64,000 bases of DNA. Source: Pedobacter puniceum. GTDB lineage: Bacteria > Bacteroidota > Bacteroidia > Sphingobacteriales > Sphingobacteriaceae. The position numbers and the translations under genes were made by a program. The stretch is from NCBI RefSeq assembly GCF_009674685.1, contig NZ_WKJI01000002.1:434001-498000 (forward strand), in the 5' to 3' direction. This document shows positions 18,515 to 27,038 of this stretch, piece after piece (positions within the stretch are counted from its first letter, which is position 1; every line of letters begins with the position of its first letter). Under the pieces are notes generated by a model, which worked only from the letters and a program-made list of their open reading frames with translations, did no database searches and was not told where the DNA came from.

Positions 18515-18853
18515 TTATTTAGCCGTATCTGCTGGCTTACCTTGTGGTAATGATGGTAATGCAGATGGTGCAGCTGTTTTATCAATTTGTTCTTGGATTT
18601 TAGAATCTTTACCAGAACCTCCTGTTGTAGCAGTTGGAGAGCTTATATTAATCAATAAAGCAATTACCATTAAAGCAATAGCTAAACCCCAGCTTCCTTT
18701 TTCTAAGAAATCTCCGGTACGTTGTACGCCCATAATATTGTTTGATGAAGAAAATCCCGAAGATAAACCTCCACCTTTAGGGTTTTGTACTAAAATAATT
18801 AAAACCAGCAGTACACAAATAATAATTGCTAGTATGATTAAAAACGTTGTCAT
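18515..18853 (-). CDS. secG: Preprotein translocase subunit SecG
   Basis: This 112-residue inner-membrane subunit of the Sec channel has two hydrophobic helices (residues 2-22 and about 53-71). They are joined by the conserved loop ILVQNPKGGGLSSGFSSSNNIMG, the SecG signature. The C-terminal tail is hydrophilic and Bacteroidota-specific. It starts 7 nt after the upstream gene stop and is the last gene of a four-gene unit. Confidence 0.95.
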   Translation of the reverse strand: MTTFLIILAIIICVLLVLIILVQNPKGGGLSSGFSSSNNIMGVQRTGDFLEKGSWGLAIALMVIALLINISSPTATTGGSGKDSKIQEQIDKTAAPSALPSLPQGKPADTAK

Positions 18854-18860
18854 ATATATC

Positions 18861-20261
18861 TTAATTAACTTTTAATTCTAAGTATTTAATTTGGCTCGCA
18901 AAGTAAGTGCTTTTTTCCGGATATTTCAAACTTAATTTCTTGTAAACCTCTAAAGCCTTATGATATAGCATTTGTTCTACATAAACTTTAGCTAAGGTTT
19001 CTGAAACTAATTCATGACTATCTTCTGAACTTCTTTTTGCTTTATTCTCTGTATCTATTTTATTTGCCGGTGGAGGCTTTATCTGTGGTTCTTCCTTAAT
19101 AAAACGCTCAATAATCTGATATTCTTTTCTTCTAAAATCAAACGGAACAGTTTGAGTTTGCTGATGACTAAGATCATCAACGGTACGCAAATGGAAAATA
19201 TTCTCTGCTATTTGATGACTTAATACATCTTCTTTTACAGCTATTTGTTTGCTGGTATCTAGTTTAAAACTAGCATAAGGCTGTATATTCTCATACTCTT
19301 TTCGGGTTTTTGCTAACCACCATAAAAAGGTATAAGGCAAACGCTCATCATCGTATTTAGATATATAATTCTTTTGCTGAGTAATTTGTACGGCCTCCTT
19401 TTGCTTGTTTTCAGTGCTAAGTTCTGGCTCTTCTATATCCTGCTGTATATTTTCTATATAAGGCTCTGCTGCAGATATATTTTCTACAATAGGCTTTTCT
19501 TCTTCTGTTATATCATTTTCCTGAGCTGATGCTGCATCCACCGCTACTTCATCAGTACTTATGATGCTTTCAAAAGGTGTTGTACTTTGGTCTAGGGTTT
19601 CTATTTCTACAAAGGCAGGTGCTATTACTTCTTCTATTTCCTTTGTTTCTTCTTCATTTTCAGATGTATTTGCTTGTTCAAAAGCAGGTTGTTCATCCTC
19701 TATAGTTTCAGAATTACTTCCCGTTTCTTCTATTACATATTCTGATGGTGTTGAAGTATCAAAATTCAAATCATTTTCATCTTTTACTTCTTCAGCAGCA
19801 GGCGCTATATGCTCAACTACTAAATCCGTAATTTCTTCATAAACCTCATCATCGTGATTAAAGCTATCAGTAGCTGACTCTGTTGCAGTTTCAGCAGGAA
19901 TTTCAACAGAAGAAGGAAGTGTTACATCTTCTTCTATGATAGAAACCAATGCTGCTGGCTGCATTTCTTCTTCTTGATTAGCAACAACCGTATAATCTTT
20001 ATTGAGTTTATCAGGATGATGAATGGCATGATATAATACCGTTCTATCTGGTAACATTACCGCTGCCTGAGCTAACTTTTGATTAAAATCAGGCGTGGTT
20101 TGTGCCGCTTTAGCAGCTAGCAGGTATAAGGTTTGGCAATAAGGATATTTGTTGATTAAGATTTCTAAATCTGCAAGCTTACCTTCATCAAGCTGATTTA
20201 AATCAAACAGATAATCAGAAAATTTTAATTCTTTAATATGCTTATATTCTAATTGCTCCAA
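18861..20261 (-). CDS. Acidic protein of unknown function between lptE and secG
   Basis: This 466-residue soluble protein was not recognised as a named family. The N-terminal 110 residues are helical (FSDYLFDLNQLDEGKLADLE, INKYPYCQTLYLLAAKAAQT). Residues about 115-300 are very rich in Glu/Asp/Ser/Thr and probably disordered. The end is TPR-like (LAKVYVEQMLYHKALEVYKKL). It sits 37 nt after lptE and 7 nt before secG. Similar genes occur at this place in related genomes, as far as I recall, so a role in envelope biogenesis is possible but unproven. Confidence 0.75.
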   Translation of the reverse strand: MEQLEYKHIKELKFSDYLFDLNQLDEGKLADLEILINKYPYCQTLYLLAAKAAQTTPDFNQKLAQAAVMLPDRTVLYHAIHHPDKLNKDYTVVANQEEEMQPAALVSIIEEDVTLPSSVEIPAETATESATDSFNHDDEVYEEITDLVVEHIAPAAEEVKDENDLNFDTSTPSEYVIEETGSNSETIEDEQPAFEQANTSENEEETKEIEEVIAPAFVEIETLDQSTTPFESIISTDEVAVDAASAQENDITEEEKPIVENISAAEPYIENIQQDIEEPELSTENKQKEAVQITQQKNYISKYDDERLPYTFLWWLAKTRKEYENIQPYASFKLDTSKQIAVKEDVLSHQIAENIFHLRTVDDLSHQQTQTVPFDFRRKEYQIIERFIKEEPQIKPPPANKIDTENKAKRSSEDSHELVSETLAKVYVEQMLYHKALEVYKKLSLKYPEKSTYFASQIKYLELKVN

Positions 20262-20298
20262 AATTTCTTTCTATTATAACCTGTGAATTTAAAAAACC

Positions 20299-20811
20299 TT
20301 ACCAATTAGCAAAAGCCCTATTGTAAATATCTTCTGTTAGTTGTGCATTAATATCTTTGATTAAAGCCTGCTCTTGACTAGCAAATGCACTTCCTTGCGT
20401 AGAAAAATCTCTAAAACGGGTAAAAGATTGTTCGAAACTTTTATCTGGCTCTATGGTATTGGTATATTTTACCTGTACGGTGATGGTTAATCTGTTTAAC
20501 CCTGCTGATACTTGCTGGTCGCCCTGTATCGCCACAGGCTGTATGTTATAATCTGTAATTCGACCCTGAAAATCAGCATCACCATTGGTTCTTAAAAAAC
20601 TTAAAGATGTTTGTGTTCTGATACGATCTTTTAAAGCCTCGGTAAAACTCTGACTAAGAATTGGAACCACCAATGGGGCATTATTCTCAAATAGTGATAC
20701 AGATACAGTTTTCATGCCGGCAGATATAGAACCTCCTGTAAAGGAATAAATACCGCAAGCATTTAACAGCATCAGCATAGCGAATAATAAGATGTAACCT
20801 CTTTTTCTCAT
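20299..20811 (-). CDS. lptE: LptE-family LPS-assembly lipoprotein
   Basis: The 170-residue precursor has a lipoprotein signal (LLFAMLMLLNACGIYSF, Cys at residue 19). It is followed by SISAGMKTVSVSLFENNAPLVVPILSQSFTEALKDRIR and LSFLRTNGDADFQGRITDY, the pattern of LptE. LptE plugs the LptD barrel that inserts lipopolysaccharide in the outer membrane. The gene begins 4 nt after the sigma-54 activator gene stop, in one operon with secG. Confidence 0.88.
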   Translation of the reverse strand: MRKRGYILLFAMLMLLNACGIYSFTGGSISAGMKTVSVSLFENNAPLVVPILSQSFTEALKDRIRTQTSLSFLRTNGDADFQGRITDYNIQPVAIQGDQQVSAGLNRLTITVQVKYTNTIEPDKSFEQSFTRFRDFSTQGSAFASQEQALIKDINAQLTEDIYNRAFANW

Positions 20812-20815
20812 GTCT

Positions 20816-22045
20816 TTAGTTGAGATTTAATTCTTTAATTTTTCTGTACAAGGTACGTTCAGAGATACCTAGCTCTTCTGCCGCTGATTTACGTTTGCCC
20901 TTATGCTTTTTTAGCGCTTTCTTAATCATATCAGCTTCTTTATCTATCAAAGATAAAGATTCTTCTATTTCCTCTGCATCTTGGGTGATATGAAAATCAT
21001 CCTGACGGGTAACAACTGGCTGTTGTATGGTTAACTGAGGCTCTACATGCTGCACATCTAAATCCTGATATAAAGAATTTATAATTTGTGGATGTGTAGC
21101 GGCATAATTAGAAACGTTATCGCCACTCTGAATAATATCGGCTACTAATTTTTTAAGTTCTACCATGTCTTTTTTCATATCAAAAAGAACTTTGTAGAGG
21201 ATATCACGCTCAGAGAAATCTTCTTTTTTACCATTATCTAAACGCATAGGTAAAGAAGATTGCTGGTCTTGCGGAATATAAGAAAGCAAAGTTTGGGCGG
21301 TAATATGTCGGTTTTTTTCTAAAACCGCAATTTGCTCTGCAATGTTTTTAAGCTGCCTTACGTTACCTGGCCAATTGAAATTGGTTAAAACTTGTACTGC
21401 ACCTTCATCTAAAGTAACATTTGGCGAACGGTATTTATCAGAAAAATCGGCAACGAATTTTCTAAACAACAAATGAATATCTTCTCTTCTATCTCTTAAA
21501 GGTGGTATTTTAAGAGGTACTGTATTTAAACGATAATATAAATCTTCCCTAAATTTACCTGCCTTTACAGCTTCATACATTTCTACGTTGGTGGCTGCAA
21601 CAACCCTAACATCGGTTTTTTGTACTTTAGAAGAACCCACGCGGATATACTCGCCAGACTCTAACACACGCAGCAACCTAGCTTGGGTACCTAAAGGTAA
21701 CTCGCCAACTTCATCTAAAAATATGGTACCGCCATTAACCACTTCAAAATAGCCCTTTCTGGCTTCATGAGCACCTGTAAAAGAGCCTTTTTCATGACCA
21801 AAAAGTTCAGAATCTATGGTTCCCTCTGGTATAGCACCACAGTTTACGGCAATAAATGGCCCATGTTTACGAGCACTTAGTTGATGTATAATGTGCGAAA
21901 AAACTTCTTTACCAGAACCGCTTTCGCCGGTAATTAATACCGTGATATCTGTTGGCGCAACTTGTCTGGCTATATCAATAGCTCGGTGTAACAGAGGCGA
22001 AGACCCTATTATACCAAACCGTTGTTTAATTTCTTGTATATCCAT
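20816..22045 (-). CDS. Sigma-54-interacting transcriptional activator (AAA+ / Fis)
   Basis: This 409-residue bacterial enhancer-binding protein starts directly with the AAA+ module. It has Walker A TGESGSGKEVF near residue 40, the sigma-54 loop as GSFTGA (GAFTGA is commoner) near residue 89, Walker B GGTIFLDEVGELP and arginine finger FREDLYYRLN. The C-terminus is a Fis-type helix-turn-helix (KSAAEELGISERTLYRKIKEL). There is no N-terminal receiver or sensory domain, so control must come from expression or partner proteins. It heads the unit with lptE and secG and may regulate envelope genes; targets are unknown. Confidence 0.92.
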   Translation of the reverse strand: MDIQEIKQRFGIIGSSPLLHRAIDIARQVAPTDITVLITGESGSGKEVFSHIIHQLSARKHGPFIAVNCGAIPEGTIDSELFGHEKGSFTGAHEARKGYFEVVNGGTIFLDEVGELPLGTQARLLRVLESGEYIRVGSSKVQKTDVRVVAATNVEMYEAVKAGKFREDLYYRLNTVPLKIPPLRDRREDIHLLFRKFVADFSDKYRSPNVTLDEGAVQVLTNFNWPGNVRQLKNIAEQIAVLEKNRHITAQTLLSYIPQDQQSSLPMRLDNGKKEDFSERDILYKVLFDMKKDMVELKKLVADIIQSGDNVSNYAATHPQIINSLYQDLDVQHVEPQLTIQQPVVTRQDDFHITQDAEEIEESLSLIDKEADMIKKALKKHKGKRKSAAEELGISERTLYRKIKELNLN

Positions 22046-22177
22046 TTTTTTAAAGTAAAAAGTACAAAGTAGAAAGTACAGAGTATTTGCTTACTACCTT
22101 ATTTTAAGATTTGAGTATAGAGATTGAGATATGAGTTCTTGTATAACTTCTCATGTCTAATATCTCAGATCTAAAAT
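22046..22177. repeat. Low-complexity spacer between miaB and sigma-54 activator
   Basis: AAAGTAC/AAAGTAG words (reverse complement of the TACTTT words) run to about 22090. They are followed by GAGATATGAG... and ...TCTAATATCTCAGATC, partly complementary to each other. No gene or clear promoter. Confidence 0.6.
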
Positions 22178-23596
22178 CTATTCAACCACTTTACCAATTA
22201 ATGTTGCTGTTGTTGTTTTTTCTACTAAAACGTTCACATAATCTCCTGGTTTATAAGCATCCCCAACAGGGAAAATAACCATGAAGTTTTGATCGCTACG
22301 GCCACAGTAATCATTTTTAGATTTTTTAGAAAAACCTTCTATCAAAACTTTCTCTACCTTACCTATTCTTTGTTGCGCTCTGTAATGACTGTGTATTTGC
22401 TGTTTAGCGATAACCTCTTCTAGCCTTCTTTGCTTAACATCTTCAGGGATATCATCTTTAAATTTTTTAGCTGCTGGTGTACCTGGTCTTTCAGAATAAG
22501 AGAACATATAAGCAAACTCGTATTTCACAAAATCCATCATGCTTAAAGTATCTTGATGTTCTTCTTCTGTTTCTGAGCAAAAACCTGTAATAATATCTGT
22601 AGAAATTGCGCATTCGGGAATAATACGTCTGATAGCCTCTACCCTTTCCATATACCACTGGCGGTCGTACGTACGGTTCATAATTTCCAGCACCCTAGAG
22701 TTACCAGATTGTACTGGCAGGTGAATGTAATTACAAATATTCTCGTATTTAGCTATGGTATGTAAAACCTCATCTGTAATATCTTTTGGATGCGATGTAG
22801 AGAATCTCACTCTTAAATCCGGACTTACCAAAGCCACCATTTCTAGCAATTGCGCAAAGTTTACCTTCTCTGTACCATCTTCTGAAGCCCACTTATAAGA
22901 ATCAACATTTTGTCCTAATAAAGTAACCTCGCGATAGCCGGCAGCAAATAAATCTTGAGCTTCTTTTACTACAGAATGTGCATCTCTGCTACGCTCTCTA
23001 CCTCTTGTAAAAGGTACCACACAGAAAGAACACATATTATCGCAACCTCTCATGATAGAGATAAAAGCAGAAATTCCGTTAGAGTTTAACCTCACCGGAT
23101 TGATATCCGCATAAGTTTCTTCTCTGCTTAATAATACGTTTACGGCTTTATTACCATCATCAACTTTGTTGATTAGATTAGGTAAATCGCGGTAAGCATC
23201 TGGGCCAACCACCACATCAACCAGTTTTTCTTCTTCTAAGAATTTTGCTTTCAAACGCTCTGCCATACAGCCTAAAACGCCCACAATCATCCCTGGGTTT
23301 TTAGCTTTAGAAGCGCTAAATTGTTTCAGTCTGTTTCTTACTCTTACCTCGGCATTTTCACGAATAGAACAGGTATTGATAAATACAATATCTGCTTCTG
23401 TAAAATCTGCCGTGGTTACAAAACCATCATCAGCAAGAATAGAAGCCACAATTTCGCTATCAGAAAAGTTCATAGCGCAACCATAGCTCTCTATATATAA
23501 TTTACGGCCGTTGTTATTTTTTGTTGCTTCTAACATTAGAGCCTCGCCCTGCCTAGCTTCATCATGCTCTTTAGAAGGTATATTCAATTCTAACAT
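22178..23596 (-). CDS. miaB: tRNA-2-methylthio-N6-dimethylallyladenosine synthase MiaB
   Basis: MiaB is a radical-SAM methylthiotransferase that modifies i6A37 in tRNAs. The 472-residue protein has the N-terminal cluster cysteines ([32 protein letters not shown]), the radical-SAM motif [23 protein letters not shown], and a C-terminal TRAM domain ([17 protein letters not shown]). Roughly 25 extra residues precede the usual start region; the ATG at 23596 is kept as the only ATG far enough upstream. [14 protein letters not shown] at residue 21 is a possible alternative start. Confidence 0.95.
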   Translation of the reverse strand: MLELNIPSKEHDEARQGEALMLEATKNNNGRKLYIESYGCAMNFSDSEIVASILADDGFVTTADFTEADIVFINTCSIRENAEVRVRNRLKQFSASKAKNPGMIVGVLGCMAERLKAKFLEEEKLVDVVVGPDAYRDLPNLINKVDDGNKAVNVLLSREETYADINPVRLNSNGISAFISIMRGCDNMCSFCVVPFTRGRERSRDAHSVVKEAQDLFAAGYREVTLLGQNVDSYKWASEDGTEKVNFAQLLEMVALVSPDLRVRFSTSHPKDITDEVLHTIAKYENICNYIHLPVQSGNSRVLEIMNRTYDRQWYMERVEAIRRIIPECAISTDIITGFCSETEEEHQDTLSMMDFVKYEFAYMFSYSERPGTPAAKKFKDDIPEDVKQRRLEEVIAKQQIHSHYRAQQRIGKVEKVLIEGFSKKSKNDYCGRSDQNFMVIFPVGDAYKPGDYVNVLVEKTTTATLIGKVVE

Positions 23597-23736
23597 CTAA
23601 ATATTTTTAGGATTACAAAATTAGGATTTTTTTAGTAAAATGACAGTTTGTCAGCCTTTAAATTTATTATCCCTAAGATGAATAATATTTCTGGCTATAT
23701 AATTGGATACCTTTATAATGATTATATTTATGCAAC

Positions 23737-25533
23737 ATGGAGAATGGGCCAAAACCTCAAAAATTTCTGATTTTAAAGTGGCTACTAGGTATCTTTTTAG
23801 GAGTTATATTTTTATTAGGTATTGGCGCCTACTACCTTAACAAGCAGTGGAAACCTTTGTTAACCAATATTTTGCAAAAAACTGTTACTGATGTTTCTGA
23901 TAGTTTGTACAAGGTAAAATTTAGTGATATCCGTATCAATGTATTAACTGGAAGCGCTTATTTAGACAGCATTCATATTTATCCGGATACGGCTATTTAT
24001 AGTAAATTAATTGCCCAGAAAAAAGCTCCAGAGAATCTTTTTGAGCTTAAAATCAGTAATCTGGGCTTAAAAAATGTTCATCCATCTAAAATATATTTTG
24101 ATAGGAAACTGGATATTGATGCCATAACCATTACTAGGCCCGAATTAAATATCATATACACTCGACTAAAAAATCCTAAAAAAAGGCTTGAGGATAATAG
24201 AACCACTTACCAGAAGATAAAACACCTATTAAAATCAGCAAGGGTAGGCTCTATTTTTTTTAACAATGTAAAGTTTAAATACATTGATAGGTCTTTGTCT
24301 TTACACAAACCAGATATCACTAATCTAGACAATCTCAACATCAGACTGAATGATATTTTGATAGATTCTGCTGCACAATACGATAGTACCAGAATTTTTA
24401 CAACCAAAGATATTATTGCCGAACTGAAAGATTATAGCTATCCAACGGCCGACTCTCTATACTATCTGAAACTAGATAAAATGCAGTTTTCTACCTTGAA
24501 AAAGGAGTTTTTAGTTACCAAATTTAGGCTAGTACCACGCTATAACGAAATGGATTTTTCTAATTTATTTGTGAAACAGCATGAGCGTTATAAAATTAGT
24601 TTTGATACCATTAGTCTTAAAAACATCAACTATCCTTCACTTATTGATGAAAGATTAATATCGGCACAAAAGGTACTGCTTAAAAACGGCGATGTTTCTG
24701 TTTTCTTAAACCGTGGGAAAGCACCTAAGGGGATTGACAAGGGTAAAAACTTCCCTCATTTAGCTTTGCAAAGGGTAAATTGGGCTATCCATACAGATAC
24801 CATCGAGCTAAACAATACTAAAATTGCTTATACCGAGTATAATCCTAAAACAGGAGCTAAAGGAACCATCGCTTTTCATCAATTAAGAGGTTATTTACTT
24901 AATGTAACCAATACCTATACTTTTCTTGCTAAAAACCATTTTGCAGATGCCCATTTGCAAACCCAATTATTAGGTCGTGGTGATTTAAATATCCATATCA
25001 AATTTGATTTGACAGATAAATTAGGTGCTTTTAGCTATAATGGCTCTTTAGGAAAAATGCCTATAGAAACCATAAACCCCATTACCAGACCTTTAGCCAT
25101 GGTAATGATTAGGTCTGGAACGATTAATAGTTTAGATTTTTCTGCAAAAGGAAATGTACGTGGCGCTAGCGGTTTTGTTAAAATCAATTATCATGATTTA
25201 AGCGTTACCCTCATGAAAAAAGATGAAGATAACAACCTTAAAAAAATGGGTTTGATTTCTTTGGTGGCCAATGCTTTATTGCTGAAACAAAGTAATCCGT
25301 CTAAAAATGAGGCGTTAAGAGTTTCTTATCCAACTTATAGGCGGCCAGCCGATGGCTCTTTCTTTAATTTGATGTGGAAAGTTATCTTTATGGGGCTAAA
25401 AGAGAGTGTGGGCATTAGTAAAGAGCAAGAAGAAAAAATTGCAGCAAAAGCTTCTAAACTAAAAGAAGCTAAAATACGTAGAGAGAAGAGAAAAGCAGAA
25501 AGACAAAAAAGAAGAAGAGATAAACAAAACTAA
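23737..25533 (+). CDS. AsmA/DUF748-like envelope protein
   Basis: This 598-residue protein has one N-terminal membrane helix (residues 12-32, WLLGIFLGVIFLLGIGAYYL). A long beta-rich body follows with features of AsmA-type lipid-transfer or envelope proteins (VSDSLYKVKFSDIRINVLTG, GDLNIHIKFDL, MVMIRSGTINSLDFSAKGN). It ends in a strongly basic Lys/Arg helix (about 560-598). AsmA-like proteins bridge the periplasm and move phospholipids or affect outer-membrane assembly. It starts ATGGAGAATGGG. The next gene begins 1 nt after its stop codon (2 nt past the last base), so they are co-transcribed. Confidence 0.7.
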   Translation: MENGPKPQKFLILKWLLGIFLGVIFLLGIGAYYLNKQWKPLLTNILQKTVTDVSDSLYKVKFSDIRINVLTGSAYLDSIHIYPDTAIYSKLIAQKKAPENLFELKISNLGLKNVHPSKIYFDRKLDIDAITITRPELNIIYTRLKNPKKRLEDNRTTYQKIKHLLKSARVGSIFFNNVKFKYIDRSLSLHKPDITNLDNLNIRLNDILIDSAAQYDSTRIFTTKDIIAELKDYSYPTADSLYYLKLDKMQFSTLKKEFLVTKFRLVPRYNEMDFSNLFVKQHERYKISFDTISLKNINYPSLIDERLISAQKVLLKNGDVSVFLNRGKAPKGIDKGKNFPHLALQRVNWAIHTDTIELNNTKIAYTEYNPKTGAKGTIAFHQLRGYLLNVTNTYTFLAKNHFADAHLQTQLLGRGDLNIHIKFDLTDKLGAFSYNGSLGKMPIETINPITRPLAMVMIRSGTINSLDFSAKGNVRGASGFVKINYHDLSVTLMKKDEDNNLKKMGLISLVANALLLKQSNPSKNEALRVSYPTYRRPADGSFFNLMWKVIFMGLKESVGISKEQEEKIAAKASKLKEAKIRREKRKAERQKRRRDKQN

Positions 25534-25534
25534 T

Positions 25535-26839
25535 ATGTTTAGAAATATTAAATACTTCAGTTTTATAGCGGCATTACTGTTAACAAGTGCCTGCTCAGAA
25601 CAGATTACCGATAAACTTGTAGCGGCTCAAAATCTTAAAAAATTACAGATTGAGGAAACTAATCTTGACAGGATTGATAGCCTACTAGGCTCGGCCCTTA
25701 TTAATAACTGGACAGCTGGTGCAACTGCTTTGGTAGCAAAAAATGGGCAGGTTATTTACGATAAAGGCTTTGGTTTTAGAGACCGCGAAGCTAAAGCTTT
25801 AATGCGCCCAACAGATATTTTCAGAATTGCTTCTATGAGCAAACCTATTATATCTGTAGCTACTATGATTTTGGTTGAACAAGGAAAACTGAAACTAGAC
25901 GACCCTGTTTCTAAATACATCCCCGAGTTTAAAAACCCTCAAGTTTTAGCCAATTTTAACACTGCCGATACTACCTATACTACCGTACCTGCAAATAAAG
26001 AAATTACCATTAAGCATTTACTCACCCATACATCGGGTATTGGTTATGGTTTTGCAGATTCTACCTTAAAAAAAATCTATGATAAACATGATATCCCAGA
26101 TTTAGCCACGGTAAAAAATATCACCATAGAACAAAGCATGAAAAAGCTAGGTACTTTGCCTTTAGGCGTACAGCCAGATGCTAAGTTTTATTATGGTTTA
26201 AGTACCGATGTTTTAGGATATGTGATAGAAGTTGCCTCTGGTAAAAAGCTAGATTTCTTCTTGAAAGAAAATATTTTTAGCCCGATTGGGATGAACAGCA
26301 CTTACTTTTTCTTGCCTCCGGAAAGTACTTACCGTTTAGCAGCTATGTACAGCGAAACTAAAGAAGGCAGATTGATTAAGACTTACCCTATTAGCGGTAA
26401 ATTTAACATCAATTACCCTATTAGAGGAGCTAAAACTTACCTTTCGGGAGGTTCTGGCTTATGCTCTACCGTAGAAGATTATGCCTTGTTTTTACAAATG
26501 ATTTTAAACAAAGGCACTTATGGTGGTAAAAGAATTTTAAAAGCCGAAACCGTTGAAATGATGTCGCAAAACCAAATTGGCGACCTACAAGTAGGTAAAA
26601 ATAAGTTTGGTTTAGGTTTCGAGATTGCAACCGAACAAGGCTTGGCAAACGGCGCTAAAGTGGGTAAATTAAGCTGGAGCGGGGCTTTTAATACGATGTT
26701 TTGGATAGACCCACAAAGAAATGCTATCGCTATTTTAATGACTCAGGTTTACCCCGCAATCCATAAAAGAGAATTTTATAACAAGTTTGAAACTTTGGTT
26801 AATGATGCGTTAGATAGAGGCTTGAAGGAGAAGAAGTGA
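25535..26839 (+). CDS. Serine hydrolase lipoprotein (class C beta-lactamase/esterase family)
   Basis: The 434-residue precursor has a lipobox (FIAALLLTSACSEQ). The catalytic S-x-x-K appears as IASMSKPI near residue 105 and the second catalytic Tyr in FYYGLSTDVLGYV near 225. HLLTHTSGIGYG and LSGGSGLCSTVEDYALFLQ are typical of the PF00144 family. Such enzymes include esterases, D-aminopeptidases and true class C beta-lactamases; the YGL-ST form favours an esterase-type enzyme rather than an AmpC. Probably outer-membrane or periplasm anchored. Confidence 0.88.
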   Translation: MFRNIKYFSFIAALLLTSACSEQITDKLVAAQNLKKLQIEETNLDRIDSLLGSALINNWTAGATALVAKNGQVIYDKGFGFRDREAKALMRPTDIFRIASMSKPIISVATMILVEQGKLKLDDPVSKYIPEFKNPQVLANFNTADTTYTTVPANKEITIKHLLTHTSGIGYGFADSTLKKIYDKHDIPDLATVKNITIEQSMKKLGTLPLGVQPDAKFYYGLSTDVLGYVIEVASGKKLDFFLKENIFSPIGMNSTYFFLPPESTYRLAAMYSETKEGRLIKTYPISGKFNINYPIRGAKTYLSGGSGLCSTVEDYALFLQMILNKGTYGGKRILKAETVEMMSQNQIGDLQVGKNKFGLGFEIATEQGLANGAKVGKLSWSGAFNTMFWIDPQRNAIAILMTQVYPAIHKREFYNKFETLVNDALDRGLKEKK

Positions 26840-26868
26840 GGGGTAGGGAGAATTGTTTACTCCCTTAT

Positions 26869-27038
26869 TTAATCAACAAAACCGAATTTTTTTACGTAGT
26901 TTAAATTAAGTCTAACAAGAAACTGGTTTCTTTCTGTTAATTGTTTTTTACCTTCTAATAATTCAACTAGAAATTGATATTTATAAATATCAAGCTTCTG
27001 GTTCAGCAGAAGTAGACTATATTGAAGTAGTCAATCAT
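26869..27038 (-). pseudogene. Possible frameshifted small ORF at the end of the methyltransferase/GHKL/receiver operon
   Basis: An ATG at 27038-27036 follows the receiver-gene stop directly (TAA-ATG), giving MIDYFNIVYF and then a stop. The frame one base back continues LLNQKLDIYKYQFLVELLEG, then a Lys/Gln/Arg-rich stretch, and ends FGFVD at 26869. Together they would make one plausible 56-residue protein, broken by a single-base shift near 27005-27010. No slippery heptamer is visible, so a mutation or sequence error is likelier than programmed shifting. It was not recognised as a known family. Confidence 0.35.

Noticed and set aside
27000-27020. Programmed -1 frameshift for the small ORF after the receiver gene
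   Set aside because: No X-XXY-YYZ slippery site or downstream pseudoknot was seen; a mutation or sequence error is simpler.
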